Shown here piece after piece: positions 20,739 through 28,263 of a DNA stretch of 38,917 nucleotides (positions within the stretch are counted from its first letter, which is position 1; each line of letters begins with the position of its first letter). This DNA is from Thermoleophilia bacterium. Lineage in GTDB: Bacteria > Actinomycetota > Thermoleophilia > Gaiellales > Gaiellaceae. The stretch lies in contig JACVRR010000012.1 in assembly GCA_014534345.1 (NCBI GenBank), positions 1 to 38,917 of the forward strand, given 5' to 3'. A program made the translations under genes and the position numbers. The notes under the pieces were generated by a model, which ran no database searches, was not told the DNA's origin, and worked only from the letters and a program-made list of their open reading frames with translations.

Positions 20739-21444
20739 CCGCCGCCTCCAGCGAGCGGTCCTGCGCCGCGACCAGCAGCTCGACTCCCCGCGCCGCGAGG
20801 TCGAGGAGCTCGTCCAGGAGCTCGCGCGAGAACGGATGCGCCTCCGCCGTCGCCTGCACCTCGATGAGGCGACCGCCGGGCGCCATGGCGACGTTCATGT
20901 CGACCTCGGCGCGCGAATCCTCGCCGTAGTCGAGGTCGAGCAGCGCGACGCCGTCGACGACGCCGACCGAGACGGCGGCGATCGGCTCGCGCAGCGCCTT
21001 GCCGAGCCCGAAGCGGTCGAGCGCGCGCCGCGCGGCGACGTATGCGCCGGTGATCGCCGCCGAGCGCGTCCCTCCGTCGGCCTGCAGGACGTCGCAGTCC
21101 AGCCACACCGTTCGCTCGCCGAGCGCCTCGAAGTCCGCCACCGCGCGAACGGCCCGGCCGATCAGGCGCTGGATCTCCACGGTGCGGCCGCCCTGGCGGC
21201 CGCGCGCAGCCTCGCGGTCGGTCCGCGCCCCGGTCGAGGCCGGGAGCAGCGAGTACTCGGCGGTGATCCAGCCGCGGCCCCGGCCCTTGAGCCAGCGCGG
21301 GACACCGTCCTCGACCGTCGCCGTGCAGAGCACGCGCGTCCTTCCCTGCGACAGGAGCGCGACTCCGTGCGGCTGCTCGAGGAACTCGGTGTCGATCGTG
21401 ACGGCGCGCAGCTGCGCCGGATGGCGCCCGTCGCTCCGCTTCAC
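20728..21444 (-). CDS. rph: Ribonuclease PH
   Basis: A 238-aa phosphorolytic 3' exoribonuclease that trims tRNA 3' ends. It begins KRSDGR, then has AEYSLLPAST, RGRQGGRTVEIQRLIGR and the catalytic DVLQADGGTRSAAITGAY, and ends with the PGGRLIEVQATAE region. The GTG at 21444 overlaps the murI stop as GTGA. The murI-rph-rdgB order, here with the mgtC-like gene inserted, is widespread. Confidence 0.97.
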   Translation of the reverse strand: MKRSDGRHPAQLRAVTIDTEFLEQPHGVALLSQGRTRVLCTATVEDGVPRWLKGRGRGWITAEYSLLPASTGARTDREAARGRQGGRTVEIQRLIGRAVRAVADFEALGERTVWLDCDVLQADGGTRSAAITGAYVAARRALDRFGLGKALREPIAAVSVGVVDGVALLDLDYGEDSRAEVDMNVAMAPGGRLIEVQATAEAHPFSRELLDELLDLAARGVELLVAAQDRSLEAAVGT

Positions 21445-22262
21445 GCGACGGCGGCCTCGAGCCGTGCGAGCTCCACCCGCTCCACCTCGGCGATCGGCAA
21501 CTGGAGGAAGCGCGCGCCCATCGCGCGGAACGCCTCGGGCGCGCCGGTCGTCACGAAGCGGTAGCTGCCGCGGCGCGCGGGGTCGTTCTCGATCCCCTTG
21601 CGGGCCAGGGTCTCGGCGATCTCGCGCGCCGTCTCCTCCGCCGAGAAGACGAGCGTGACCCCGCGCCCGAACTCCCGCTGCAGGATCGGGCGGATGAGCG
21701 GGTAGTGGGTGCACCCGAGGATAACGGTGTCGACGGACTCCGCGTGGAGCGGCGCCGCGTACTCGCGCACGGCGGCGACCGTCTCGCGCCCGAACGGGTC
21801 GTCGCCCTCGATCAGCGGGACGAGCCGTGGGCAGGCCACCGGGACGACGTCGACGCCGGCGTCGAGCGCGTGGATCAGGCGCTCGTAGCGTCCCGCGGCG
21901 ACGGTCGCCTCGGTGGCGAGCAGGCCGACGCGGCGGTTGCGGGTCGCCTGCACGGCGGCGTGCGCCTCGGGCGCGATCACGCCGACGACGGGCACGGGGA
22001 GCTCCTCCTGGAGATCGGGGAGCGCAGCGGAGGTGGCGGCGTTGCATGCGACGAGGATCAGCTTCACGTCCTCGCCGGCAAGGAAGCGGGCGATCTCGCG
22101 CGAGAAGCGGCGGATCTCGGGCAGCGGCCGCGGCCCGTAGGGAAGCCGCGCCGCGTCGCCCAGGTAGACGAAGTCCTCGTGCGGGAGCGTGACCAGGCAC
22201 TCGTGCAGGACGGTGAGCCCGCCCATTCCCGAGTCGAAGACGCCGATCGCACGAGGATCCAC
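21441..22262 (-). CDS. murI: Glutamate racemase
   Basis: A 273-aa enzyme supplying D-glutamate for peptidoglycan. It starts with GVFDSGMGGLTVL, and the two catalytic cysteines are Cys73 (VACNAATS) and Cys184 (LGCTHYPLI). The GTG at 22262 is set by the family N-terminus. TAGAAT lies exactly 7 nt upstream, and the 7-nt gap leaves no room for a Shine-Dalgarno site, so the transcript is probably leaderless. It is the head of the murI-rph-mgtC-rdgB overlap chain. Confidence 0.97.
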   Translation of the reverse strand: MDPRAIGVFDSGMGGLTVLHECLVTLPHEDFVYLGDAARLPYGPRPLPEIRRFSREIARFLAGEDVKLILVACNAATSAALPDLQEELPVPVVGVIAPEAHAAVQATRNRRVGLLATEATVAAGRYERLIHALDAGVDVVPVACPRLVPLIEGDDPFGRETVAAVREYAAPLHAESVDTVILGCTHYPLIRPILQREFGRGVTLVFSAEETAREIAETLARKGIENDPARRGSYRFVTTGAPEAFRAMGARFLQLPIAEVERVELARLEAAVA

Positions 22263-22269
22263 CGGCCCG

Positions 22270-22275
22270 ATTCTA
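22270..22275 (-). promoter_or_regulatory. Leaderless -10 box for murI
   Basis: TAGAAT is one base from the TATAAT consensus and 7 nt before the GTG, the best example of this pattern in the window. I see no recognisable -35 box. Confidence 0.55.
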
Positions 22276-22323
22276 GGGAGCCCGCCGAACGCCGGATCTC
22301 GGCGCGACCCCGCCCGGCGGACG

Positions 22324-22674
22324 CTACTCCGCGGGCAGCGCCGGCTCCGCTGCCCACTCGTGCCACGAGCCGGCGTAGTTGCGCGCGTCGTAGCCGGCCG
22401 CGCGAAGGACCTCGGCCGCGAGCGCGGAGCGGTTCCCCGAGTGGCAGTAGACCGCGATCTCGGAGCCCTCCGGAACGCCGAGCAGGTCCCGGACGACGCT
22501 GGCCGGCCGGCCGAGGAGGTCCACGACGTCGACGTTGCGCGCGCCCGGGATGTGGCCCTGGCGGGCACAGCAGCGGTACCCCGAGCCGTCGAACTCCGTC
22601 GCCGAGCGCACGTCGAGGACCGTCAGGGTCGGATCGTCGAGGCGGCCGGCGATCTCGTCCCGGCTCACCTCCAT
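22324..22674 (-). CDS. Single-domain rhodanese
   Basis: A 116-aa rhodanese-like protein. The active-site loop is CHSGNRS with Cys77, and the N-terminal LDVRSATEF and HIPGARNVD motifs are standard. It likely carries persulfide or acts as a sulfurtransferase; partner unknown. The ATG at 22674 overlaps the hydrolase stop by 10 nt, implying coupling. An extra Cys-Cys pair (RCCARQ) before the GHIPGA motif is unusual for the family. Confidence 0.9.
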   Translation of the reverse strand: MEVSRDEIAGRLDDPTLTVLDVRSATEFDGSGYRCCARQGHIPGARNVDVVDLLGRPASVVRDLLGVPEGSEIAVYCHSGNRSALAAEVLRAAGYDARNYAGSWHEWAAEPALPAE

Positions 22675-23345
22675 CGAGCGACGAAGTCCCGGACGACGTG
22701 GCTGAACTGCTCGGGCCGCTCGAGGTTCGTCAGGTGGCCGGCGCCCTCGAACTGGGCCACGGAGGCGCCGTGCCCGAAGCGGTGGGCCTCCTCGCCGGAG
22801 ACGAAGGGGTCGCGGCTCCCGATCACGACCAGCAGCCGGTCGCCGAGCTCGTACGCGACGTCGGAGGCGTCGGGGCGGTCGCGGATGACCGCGAGGGCCG
22901 TAACGAGCTCCTCGGGCCGCTGCTCGAGCGCGATCCGGCGCGCCCGCTCGACCGCCTCGGCGGGCGCTTCGGGCGGGAACAGCTTCGGACGCAGCGAGCG
23001 CCACAGCCCCTCGGCGCCCTCGCGCTGGACCAGGTCGATCGTGTCCGCGCGCCCCCGCCGCCGGGCGTCGTCGTCCGGGTCGGGACGCGACCCGGCGAGC
23101 ACGAGCCCGAGGACGCGGTCGGGCGCGTGGCGGGCGAGCGCGAGGCCGGCGTAGCCGCCCATCGAGGCGCCGACCACGACGGCCGGCTCGGTGAGCCGCT
23201 GGGCGAGCGCCTGACCCCATTCGTCGATCGTCGTCCCGAGACCGTACAGGCGCGGCGCGTCGACGGAGGCCCCGTCGAAGGCCTCCTGCTGCGGCTCCCA
23301 CATGCGTTCGTCGAGCGGGAACGCGTGCAGGAGAAGGATGCGCAT
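22665..23345 (-). CDS. Alpha/beta hydrolase
   Basis: A 226-aa hydrolase with nucleophile elbow GASMGG (Ser61), an acid in GSRDPFV and catalytic His in GAGHLTNLE. The N-terminal LLHAFPLDERMW supplies the oxyanion region. Family members include esterases, lactonases and 3-oxoadipate enol-lactonase-like enzymes; no substrate can be named. The ATG at 23345 is 12 bp after the acetyltransferase stop, and its end overlaps the rhodanese gene. Confidence 0.9.
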   Translation of the reverse strand: MRILLLHAFPLDERMWEPQQEAFDGASVDAPRLYGLGTTIDEWGQALAQRLTEPAVVVGASMGGYAGLALARHAPDRVLGLVLAGSRPDPDDDARRRGRADTIDLVQREGAEGLWRSLRPKLFPPEAPAEAVERARRIALEQRPEELVTALAVIRDRPDASDVAYELGDRLLVVIGSRDPFVSGEEAHRFGHGASVAQFEGAGHLTNLERPEQFSHVVRDFVARWR

Positions 23346-23357
23346 GACGGCGGAACG

Positions 23358-24380
23358 CTACTCGCGCTCGATCGCGATTGCGCCGGTCAGCCCGCGCGCC
23401 TCCGCGTAGCCGTGCTCGCCGCCTTCGACGCCGAGCACGTCGGCCAGGCTCGCGAGCAGCTCCTCGGCCGGCGGCAGCTCCCCGGCCGACGCCGCCTGCG
23501 GCGCGGCCGCGCGCACGGCGGCCGGATCGGCCCCGGTCAGCCGGGCGACCACGGTCGGGTTCGCGGCCAGCGAGACGACGATGCCGGGCGGCAGCGGCCC
23601 GCGGTGCTCCGGCACGGACACGTACTCGTCCATCACCCGCCCGCGCTCGTAGAGGACGAAGCGCACGACCGCGCCGTCCTCGACGCCGAGGACGAGCACG
23701 ACCGCCCCGAGCCGGTCGGACAGCTCGCGGCCGAGCCGCCGCAGCTGCTCGGGGTCGCGGTCGCAGAGCTCGTCGTACACGCCGACCCAGCGGTGCCTCG
23801 GCGGCGCAACGACGCTTCCGCGCGAGCGGCCCGGGAGCCGCGGGACGAACTGTCGCACCGCGCGCTCGACGGCGGGCAGGTCGTCCGACTGGACGTGGAT
23901 CGACCCGAACGAGCGGCCGGGCTGCCGCGCGACGAGCTCGCGCTCCAGCGTCTCCACGTCGGCGACCAGGCGGATCTCGCTGGGACGGAAGCCGGCGCGC
24001 TCGTAGAACGCGCGCGCCGCCGGGTTGTCGGGCGCGACGCCGCCCGTGACGAACTGCGCGCCCCGCTCCCTCAGCGCGGCGACCACCGCGGCGACGAGCT
24101 CGCGCGCGAGCCCCCGCCGGCGGGCGGGCGGGCGCACGTAGAGCTCGACCAAGTCGCCCATCCGGCTTCCCGTCATGACGCCGCACGCGAAGCCGAGCGC
24201 CTCGCCGCCGTCCTCGGCGATCACGGCCGCGCCCGAGCGCACGGCCTCGTCGATCCCGGCCCGCGTCCCCTCCTGCGCATTCTCGACCCACGCCGGCACG
24301 CCCACCTCCTGCTCGACCCACTCGTCCCAGAGCGCGTACAGCGTCTCCAGGTCGGCCTCGGTGGCGGGGCGAAGGGTCAC
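23358..24380 (-). CDS. GNAT acetyltransferase with an extra C-terminal domain
   Basis: A 340-aa protein. Residues 1 to about 150 are a GNAT domain: LRPATEADLETLYALWDE, the acetyl-CoA loop around RRRGLARELV, and NPAARAFYERAGF near its end. Residues about 155-340 form a second domain that I cannot name, with DELCDRDPEQLRRL and a C-terminal part containing SLAANPTVVARLTGAD. The start is GTG at 24380 with GAGGAT about 5 nt upstream. The acceptor substrate is unknown. Confidence 0.85.
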   Translation of the reverse strand: MTLRPATEADLETLYALWDEWVEQEVGVPAWVENAQEGTRAGIDEAVRSGAAVIAEDGGEALGFACGVMTGSRMGDLVELYVRPPARRRGLARELVAAVVAALRERGAQFVTGGVAPDNPAARAFYERAGFRPSEIRLVADVETLERELVARQPGRSFGSIHVQSDDLPAVERAVRQFVPRLPGRSRGSVVAPPRHRWVGVYDELCDRDPEQLRRLGRELSDRLGAVVLVLGVEDGAVVRFVLYERGRVMDEYVSVPEHRGPLPPGIVVSLAANPTVVARLTGADPAAVRAAAPQAASAGELPPAEELLASLADVLGVEGGEHGYAEARGLTGAIAIERE

Positions 24381-24465
24381 GGCACATCCTCGAGCAGCTC
24401 ACGTGGATCGGGTGCAAGTACCGAGACCGTGCTGCGGCGCAACGATCCCTGGACGCGTAGCGTCG

Positions 24466-25275
24466 TCACGGCGTGCGAAGTCCTAGCAGCAGGTACTGCG
24501 CGGCGAGGTTCTCGAAGGGCGCGAAGCGCTCGCCGAACGCGCGGACGTCCGCGGCGGGGCCGTAGAACGCGGCGACCGCCTTGCGCAGCCCCAGGTCGCC
24601 CGCGGGCCAGGCGCGCGCTCGCCCGAGGTGCCGGGCGAGGAACCAGTCCGCCGTCCACTCGCCGATGCCGCGCAGCCGCACGAGCCGCTCCTTCACCTCG
24701 TCGTCGGGGAGCCCGCGCAGCACCGTCAGCGACGAGGCGGAGCGCGCCGCGGCGAGCACGTACTCGGCCTTGCGACGCGAGAAGCCGATGGCGACCAGCT
24801 CGTCCGGGGCGACGCTCGCGATCGCCTCCGGCGGCGGGAACGCCCAGGCGACGCCCACCGGCCTTCCGAAGCGCTCGACGAGACGCCGGCGGACGGCTGT
24901 CGCCGCCACGAGCGACACCTGCTGCGCGGTGATCGAGCCCACGAGCATCTCCCACGGGTCCGGGACGAGCATCGGCCGGAAGCCGCGCAGCCGCTGCTCC
25001 AGCGGGCCGAGAACCGGGTCGCGGCCCGCGAGCGCGCGGAACCCGTCGAGGTCGAACGCGAGCCCGAGGAGGTGACGGATCACCGGCAGGACGACCTCGT
25101 CCGCCGGCTCGACCCGCACGCCACCGGGCGCGGCCTCGATCCGGACGTCGCGGGCGGCGATCGCGCGGTGCAGCCCGCCGTCGTCCCAGAGGGAAGCCGG
25201 GTCGCGCCCGAACGCGCGGAAGCGCTCGCTCGAGAGCGCGAAGTCATACGGGGCTGGAACTTCGATGTACAGCAT
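24466..25275 (-). CDS. alkA: AlkA-like DNA-3-methyladenine glycosylase (HhH-GPD)
   Basis: A 269-aa base-excision-repair glycosylase. The helix-hairpin-helix is LRGIGEWTADWF, and the catalytic aspartate is Asp227 in the following AWPAGDLGL. The SITAQQVS helix near 114 is typical of AlkA and OGG relatives. The N-terminal 90 residues form the AlkA-type beta domain. The ATG at 25275 has GGAAG 7 nt upstream; a Met 13 codons further upstream lacks one. There is no Ada or Ogt gene nearby. Confidence 0.92.
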   Translation of the reverse strand: MLYIEVPAPYDFALSSERFRAFGRDPASLWDDGGLHRAIAARDVRIEAAPGGVRVEPADEVVLPVIRHLLGLAFDLDGFRALAGRDPVLGPLEQRLRGFRPMLVPDPWEMLVGSITAQQVSLVAATAVRRRLVERFGRPVGVAWAFPPPEAIASVAPDELVAIGFSRRKAEYVLAAARSASSLTVLRGLPDDEVKERLVRLRGIGEWTADWFLARHLGRARAWPAGDLGLRKAVAAFYGPAADVRAFGERFAPFENLAAQYLLLGLRTP

Positions 25276-25323
25276 GCGAATACTTCCGGCGTCGCCCAGT
25301 CCACCCGACAGCAAGGAGGAATC

Positions 25324-25785
25324 GTGAAGCGTTCACTCGCGGCGGGCATCGCCGCAACGCTCGCCGTTGCCGCGCTCGCCGTGCCGGCGCCGGCCGCCAC
25401 GCCGAATCAGCGGATCGCACAGCTCGAGCGGCAGATGCGCGCGCAGCAGCGGCTCGTGAGGACGCAGCAGCGGGAGATCACGCGGTTGAAGAGGCAGGTG
25501 ACCGAGACCCGTGACGTCCTCCTCGGGACGCTCCTCTTCAGCGTGTGCTCGACGGCCATCACGGCCGACGCGCTGATGTCGACCTGGGGCACGATCAACC
25601 AGGTCGAGCAGCGGACGGTTGTCGGGCCGCAGGCGCCCGTGTCCGACCCCGCCTGCAGCCGGCTCCAGGTCCCGCGGACGCAGCAGGTTCCGCCCTCGCT
25701 GAACGCGTTCGCGCAGCTGTTGCGGCTGGTCAACCAGCCGTTCAGCGCCTTCAGCGCCTTTTCGACGGTCTTCCGCCACCAGTAG
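25324..25785 (+). CDS. Secreted coiled-coil protein
   Basis: A 153-aa protein with a signal peptide (AGIAATLAVAALAVPAPAA) and then a heptad-like coiled coil from about 28 to 63 (IAQLERQMRAQQRLVRTQQR). The C-terminal half has two cysteines (SVCSTA and DPACSR) that may form a disulfide, and ends in a short FSAFSAFS duplication. The GTG at 25324 has a strong AAGGAGG with 4-nt spacing. It diverges from alkA. I do not recognise a family. Confidence 0.8.
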   Translation: MKRSLAAGIAATLAVAALAVPAPAATPNQRIAQLERQMRAQQRLVRTQQREITRLKRQVTETRDVLLGTLLFSVCSTAITADALMSTWGTINQVEQRTVVGPQAPVSDPACSRLQVPRTQQVPPSLNAFAQLLRLVNQPFSAFSAFSTVFRHQ

Positions 25786-25801
25786 GCGGATCGGTCGCCG
25801 C

Positions 25802-25836
25802 GAGGCCGGCGGGAGCGCGCCGCTCCTGCCGGCCTC
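25802..25836. terminator. Strong hairpin between convergent genes
   Basis: GAGGCCGGC pairs with GCCGGCCTC, continuing into GGGAGC with GCTCCT around a 5-nt loop: 15 bp including one G-T. It sits in the 56-bp spacer between two convergent stops, so it can serve both strands. There is no T-tract on either side. Confidence 0.6.
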
Positions 25837-25841
25837 CCCCG

Positions 25842-27047
25842 TCAGAAGTGCGAGGTCACGCCCGCGGGGTTTTCGTCGGCCGTGCGGCCGGGGCTGTCCT
25901 CCTCGTACCACGAGTACGCGTAGCGGCCGTCGTCGAGCTCGCGCGCGAAGGTCGACAGCTTCAGCGGGTGGAAGGTGTCGCACATCACGGCCAGCTCGTG
26001 GGTCTCGCTCATGCCGATCGACTTCTCCGCCAGCCCCGGCTGCGGCCCGTGGGGGAGGCCGGACGGGTGAAGCGTCACCGACCCGATCTCGATCCCCTTC
26101 CGGGACGAGAAGTTGCCGTCGACGTAGTAGATCATCTCCTCGGACTGGAGATTCGAGTGGTGGTAGGGGATCGGGATCGCCAGCGGGTCGAAGTCCAGCT
26201 TGCGTGGGCAGAACGAGCAGATGACGAAGTTCGGGCCCGCGAACGTCTGGTGCGAGGGCGGCGGCATGTGGATCCGCCCCGTGATGGGCTCGAAGTCGTG
26301 GATGCTGAATGTCCACGGGAAGACGTAGCCGTCCCAGCCGACCACGTCGAAGGGGTGGTAGTCGAGCACGTAGTCCTGGTAGCCGTCGCGCACGCGCACC
26401 TTGACCAGGAACTCGCCCCGCTCGCGGTGCGTCCTGAGCGCCGCGGGCGGGTGGATGTCGCGGTGGTAGTAGGGGGCGTGCTCCATCAGCTGCCCGTGCT
26501 CGTTGCGATAGCGCTTCGGGATCTGGATCAGGCCGGGCGTCTCGAACAGCAGGTAGCGCTGCTCGCCTTCGGGGACGAACCGGTAGGTGGTGCCGCGCGG
26601 GATGACGACGTAGTCGCCCTCCCGGTAGGGGACGTCGCCGAACGTCGTCTCGAGCGTGCCCGACCCCTCGTGGACGAAGTAGACCTCGTCGCCCTCGCCG
26701 TTGCGGAAGAAGTACTCCATCGACTCGGCCGGGCGGACGAACGAGATCTCGACGTCGTTGTTCCACATCAGCAGGCGCCGGCCGCCGATCTCGTCGCCCT
26801 CCGGCGGGACGTCCCAGCTCTGGAAGTGCCGGTGCGCGTGCGCGTCGGGCACCCACTCCTCGCGCTCGATCGCCTCGAACTCGCCGAGCTCCTTCACGCG
26901 GCAGGGCGACTGCAGGTGGTAGAGGATCGACTCGTTGCCCGAGAACCCCTCCAGACCCATGACCTCCTCGGTCAGGAGCAGGCCGTTCTCGCGGAACTGG
27001 ACGTGGCGCTTCCTGGGCAGGTCGCCGAGGCGGTGGTAGAAGGGCAT
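25842..27047 (-). CDS. hmgA: Homogentisate 1,2-dioxygenase
   Basis: A 401-aa cupin-type ring-cleavage enzyme converting homogentisate to maleylacetoacetate in tyrosine breakdown. The iron site fits the family: a His in PYHHSN, the Glu in QSEEMIYY, and the His in LHPSGLPHGPQPG. The N-terminal half has the conserved GGRRLLMWNNDVEISFVRP. The ATG at 27047 has AAAGGAAG 6 nt upstream. None of the other tyrosine catabolism genes (hpd, fahA, maiA) is in the window. Confidence 0.9.
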   Translation of the reverse strand: MPFYHRLGDLPRKRHVQFRENGLLLTEEVMGLEGFSGNESILYHLQSPCRVKELGEFEAIEREEWVPDAHAHRHFQSWDVPPEGDEIGGRRLLMWNNDVEISFVRPAESMEYFFRNGEGDEVYFVHEGSGTLETTFGDVPYREGDYVVIPRGTTYRFVPEGEQRYLLFETPGLIQIPKRYRNEHGQLMEHAPYYHRDIHPPAALRTHRERGEFLVKVRVRDGYQDYVLDYHPFDVVGWDGYVFPWTFSIHDFEPITGRIHMPPPSHQTFAGPNFVICSFCPRKLDFDPLAIPIPYHHSNLQSEEMIYYVDGNFSSRKGIEIGSVTLHPSGLPHGPQPGLAEKSIGMSETHELAVMCDTFHPLKLSTFARELDDGRYAYSWYEEDSPGRTADENPAGVTSHF

Positions 27048-27090
27048 CGCGGGCTTCCTTTCGCGGCGTAGGGCTCGTCGGCTCTCGCCG

Positions 27091-27342
27091 TCAGGATAGA
27101 TCCGAGCCCTCGAGCGCGAGCGCGACGGCCTCGTCGACGGAAAGGCGCCGGCCCTGGTCGAAGAGCTGCTCGAGCTCCTCGTCGGCGAGTTTGCCCCGCA
27201 GGACTGCCAGCGTTCGCTCGGCTACCTCGAGGTGGTGCGGCAACGGCGACGCACCGGACTCTTGGGCCGCGTGCTCCGCCCACGCAAGCAGCCGCGCGGC
27301 GCGGGCGACGCGTCCTGCGTCGGCGTCAACGGCGGCGAGGAG
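27091..27342 (-). pseudogene. C-terminal remnant of a large ATPase/LuxR- or SARP-type regulator
   Basis: The frame reads RAARLLAWAEHAAQESGA, then a region with the spacing of the PPAERADYERAVAAARAAL repeat, then DQGRRLSVDEAVALALEGS and TGA. This is the usual C-terminal ending of large AAA/TPR regulators with BTAD, adenylate cyclase or LuxR domains. Only about 83 codons look coding, and no ATG or GTG opens the frame; upstream sequence loses coding character. I infer decay of a larger gene. Confidence 0.55.
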
Positions 27343-27452
27343 GCATCGTGACCGGGCCCCTCGGCAGCTCGGTCTCCCGCATGCGAGACACTATGGCGCG
27401 GATTGCGGAGAGCCGGAAGCGCGCCGGCGCGGCGGCCCGACCGTGGGAGGGT

Positions 27453-27473
27453 GATGTATGCTGCGATGTATGC
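27453..27473 (+). promoter_or_regulatory. Direct repeat over the vapB start, possible operator
   Basis: GATGTATGC occurs twice with a 12-bp period (27453-27461 and 27465-27473). Ribbon-helix-helix antitoxins often autoregulate by binding short direct repeats near their own start. Confidence 0.35.
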
Positions 27474-27721
27474 GCCGGAAGCAGCTCTACCTCGACGAGG
27501 CATCCGAGCGGGCGCTGAAGCGCCTCGCCGCGCGCACCGGGCACTCCGAGGCGTTCCACGTCCGCGAGGCGCTGCGGCGGTATCTCGGCGAGCAGCCTGC
27601 TGCGACGGACGGCGACCCGCTCGAGCGCCTGATCGGTCTGGTCGACGATCCCGACGGCCCGGACGACGTGGCGGAGAACCACGACCACTACCTCTACGGA
27701 GCGCCGAAGGAACGCGGCTGA
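27458..27721 (+). CDS. vapB: Ribbon-helix-helix antitoxin
   Basis: An 87-aa protein with RKQLYLDEASERALKRLAA, the beta strand and first helix of a CopG/RHH DNA-binding domain, and SEAFHVREALRRYL as the second helix. The acidic C-terminal tail (about 52-80) would bind and neutralise the toxin. The ATG at 27458 has GGGAGGG 6 nt upstream; a second ATG 12 nt later would begin at RRKQ. Its TGA overlaps the apparent start of the PIN gene. Confidence 0.88.
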   Translation: MLRCMRRKQLYLDEASERALKRLAARTGHSEAFHVREALRRYLGEQPAATDGDPLERLIGLVDDPDGPDDVAENHDHYLYGAPKERG

Positions 27722-28134
27722 GGACGGTCTACGTCGACACGGGTGCGCTGATCGCCCTGATCTGGCGACGCGATCGCGCGCACGAGCGCGTGCGAAGGCA
27801 CTACGAGCGGCTGCGGGCCGCAGGCGACACGCTCCTCACCTCGAACCTCGTGCTCGCGGAGACCGCGACCCGCCTCCGCTATGACGGCGGCCTGACGGCG
27901 GCACTGATGTTCAGGTCGCTCGTCGAGGACGCGGTCGGCCGAAGCCGCCTCGCCGTCCGGTACTCGGACGCGGAGCTCGACGCGCAGGCGTGGGACGTGA
28001 TGGAGCAGTACAGCGACCGTGCGCTCTCGTTCGTGGACTGCGTCGGCGCCGTGACGGCGCGCGAGGGGCGCGCGGCGGCGGTGTTCGGACTCGACAGCGA
28101 CTTCAGCGTCCTCGGCTTCGCCCTGGAGCCCTGA
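27718..28134 (+). CDS. vapC: PIN-domain toxin (VapC-type), apparent CTG start
   Basis: A 138-aa PIN-domain endoribonuclease. Acidic metal ligands are Asp7 (VYVDTGALIAL), Glu48 (LVLAETAT), Asp107 (SFVDCV) and Asp126/128 (GLDSDF). VapC toxins cleave tRNA or rRNA when not bound to antitoxin. The N-terminal strand must be included, yet there is no ATG, GTG or TTG before it. The only plausible start is CTG at 27718, overlapping the vapB stop as CTGA, so expression would be weak and coupled to vapB. Confidence 0.85.
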   Translation: MRTVYVDTGALIALIWRRDRAHERVRRHYERLRAAGDTLLTSNLVLAETATRLRYDGGLTAALMFRSLVEDAVGRSRLAVRYSDAELDAQAWDVMEQYSDRALSFVDCVGAVTAREGRAAAVFGLDSDFSVLGFALEP

Positions 28135-28263
28135 CGAGGATCGCGCGCGGAAACGCGGGCGGCGCAGGCGCCGCGGACACCGGCGCGCCGTTCGGCCCCG
28201 CCGCCCGTCGTTCTCACCTATCCGGATGAACACGCCCGCGAGGCCGCTGCCGAAGAAAGCGAG

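Noticed and set aside
21705-24932. 1075-codon open frame on the plus strand
   Set aside because: It runs antisense across murI, rhodanese, hydrolase, GNAT and alkA, all clear genes. The product has no recognisable domain.
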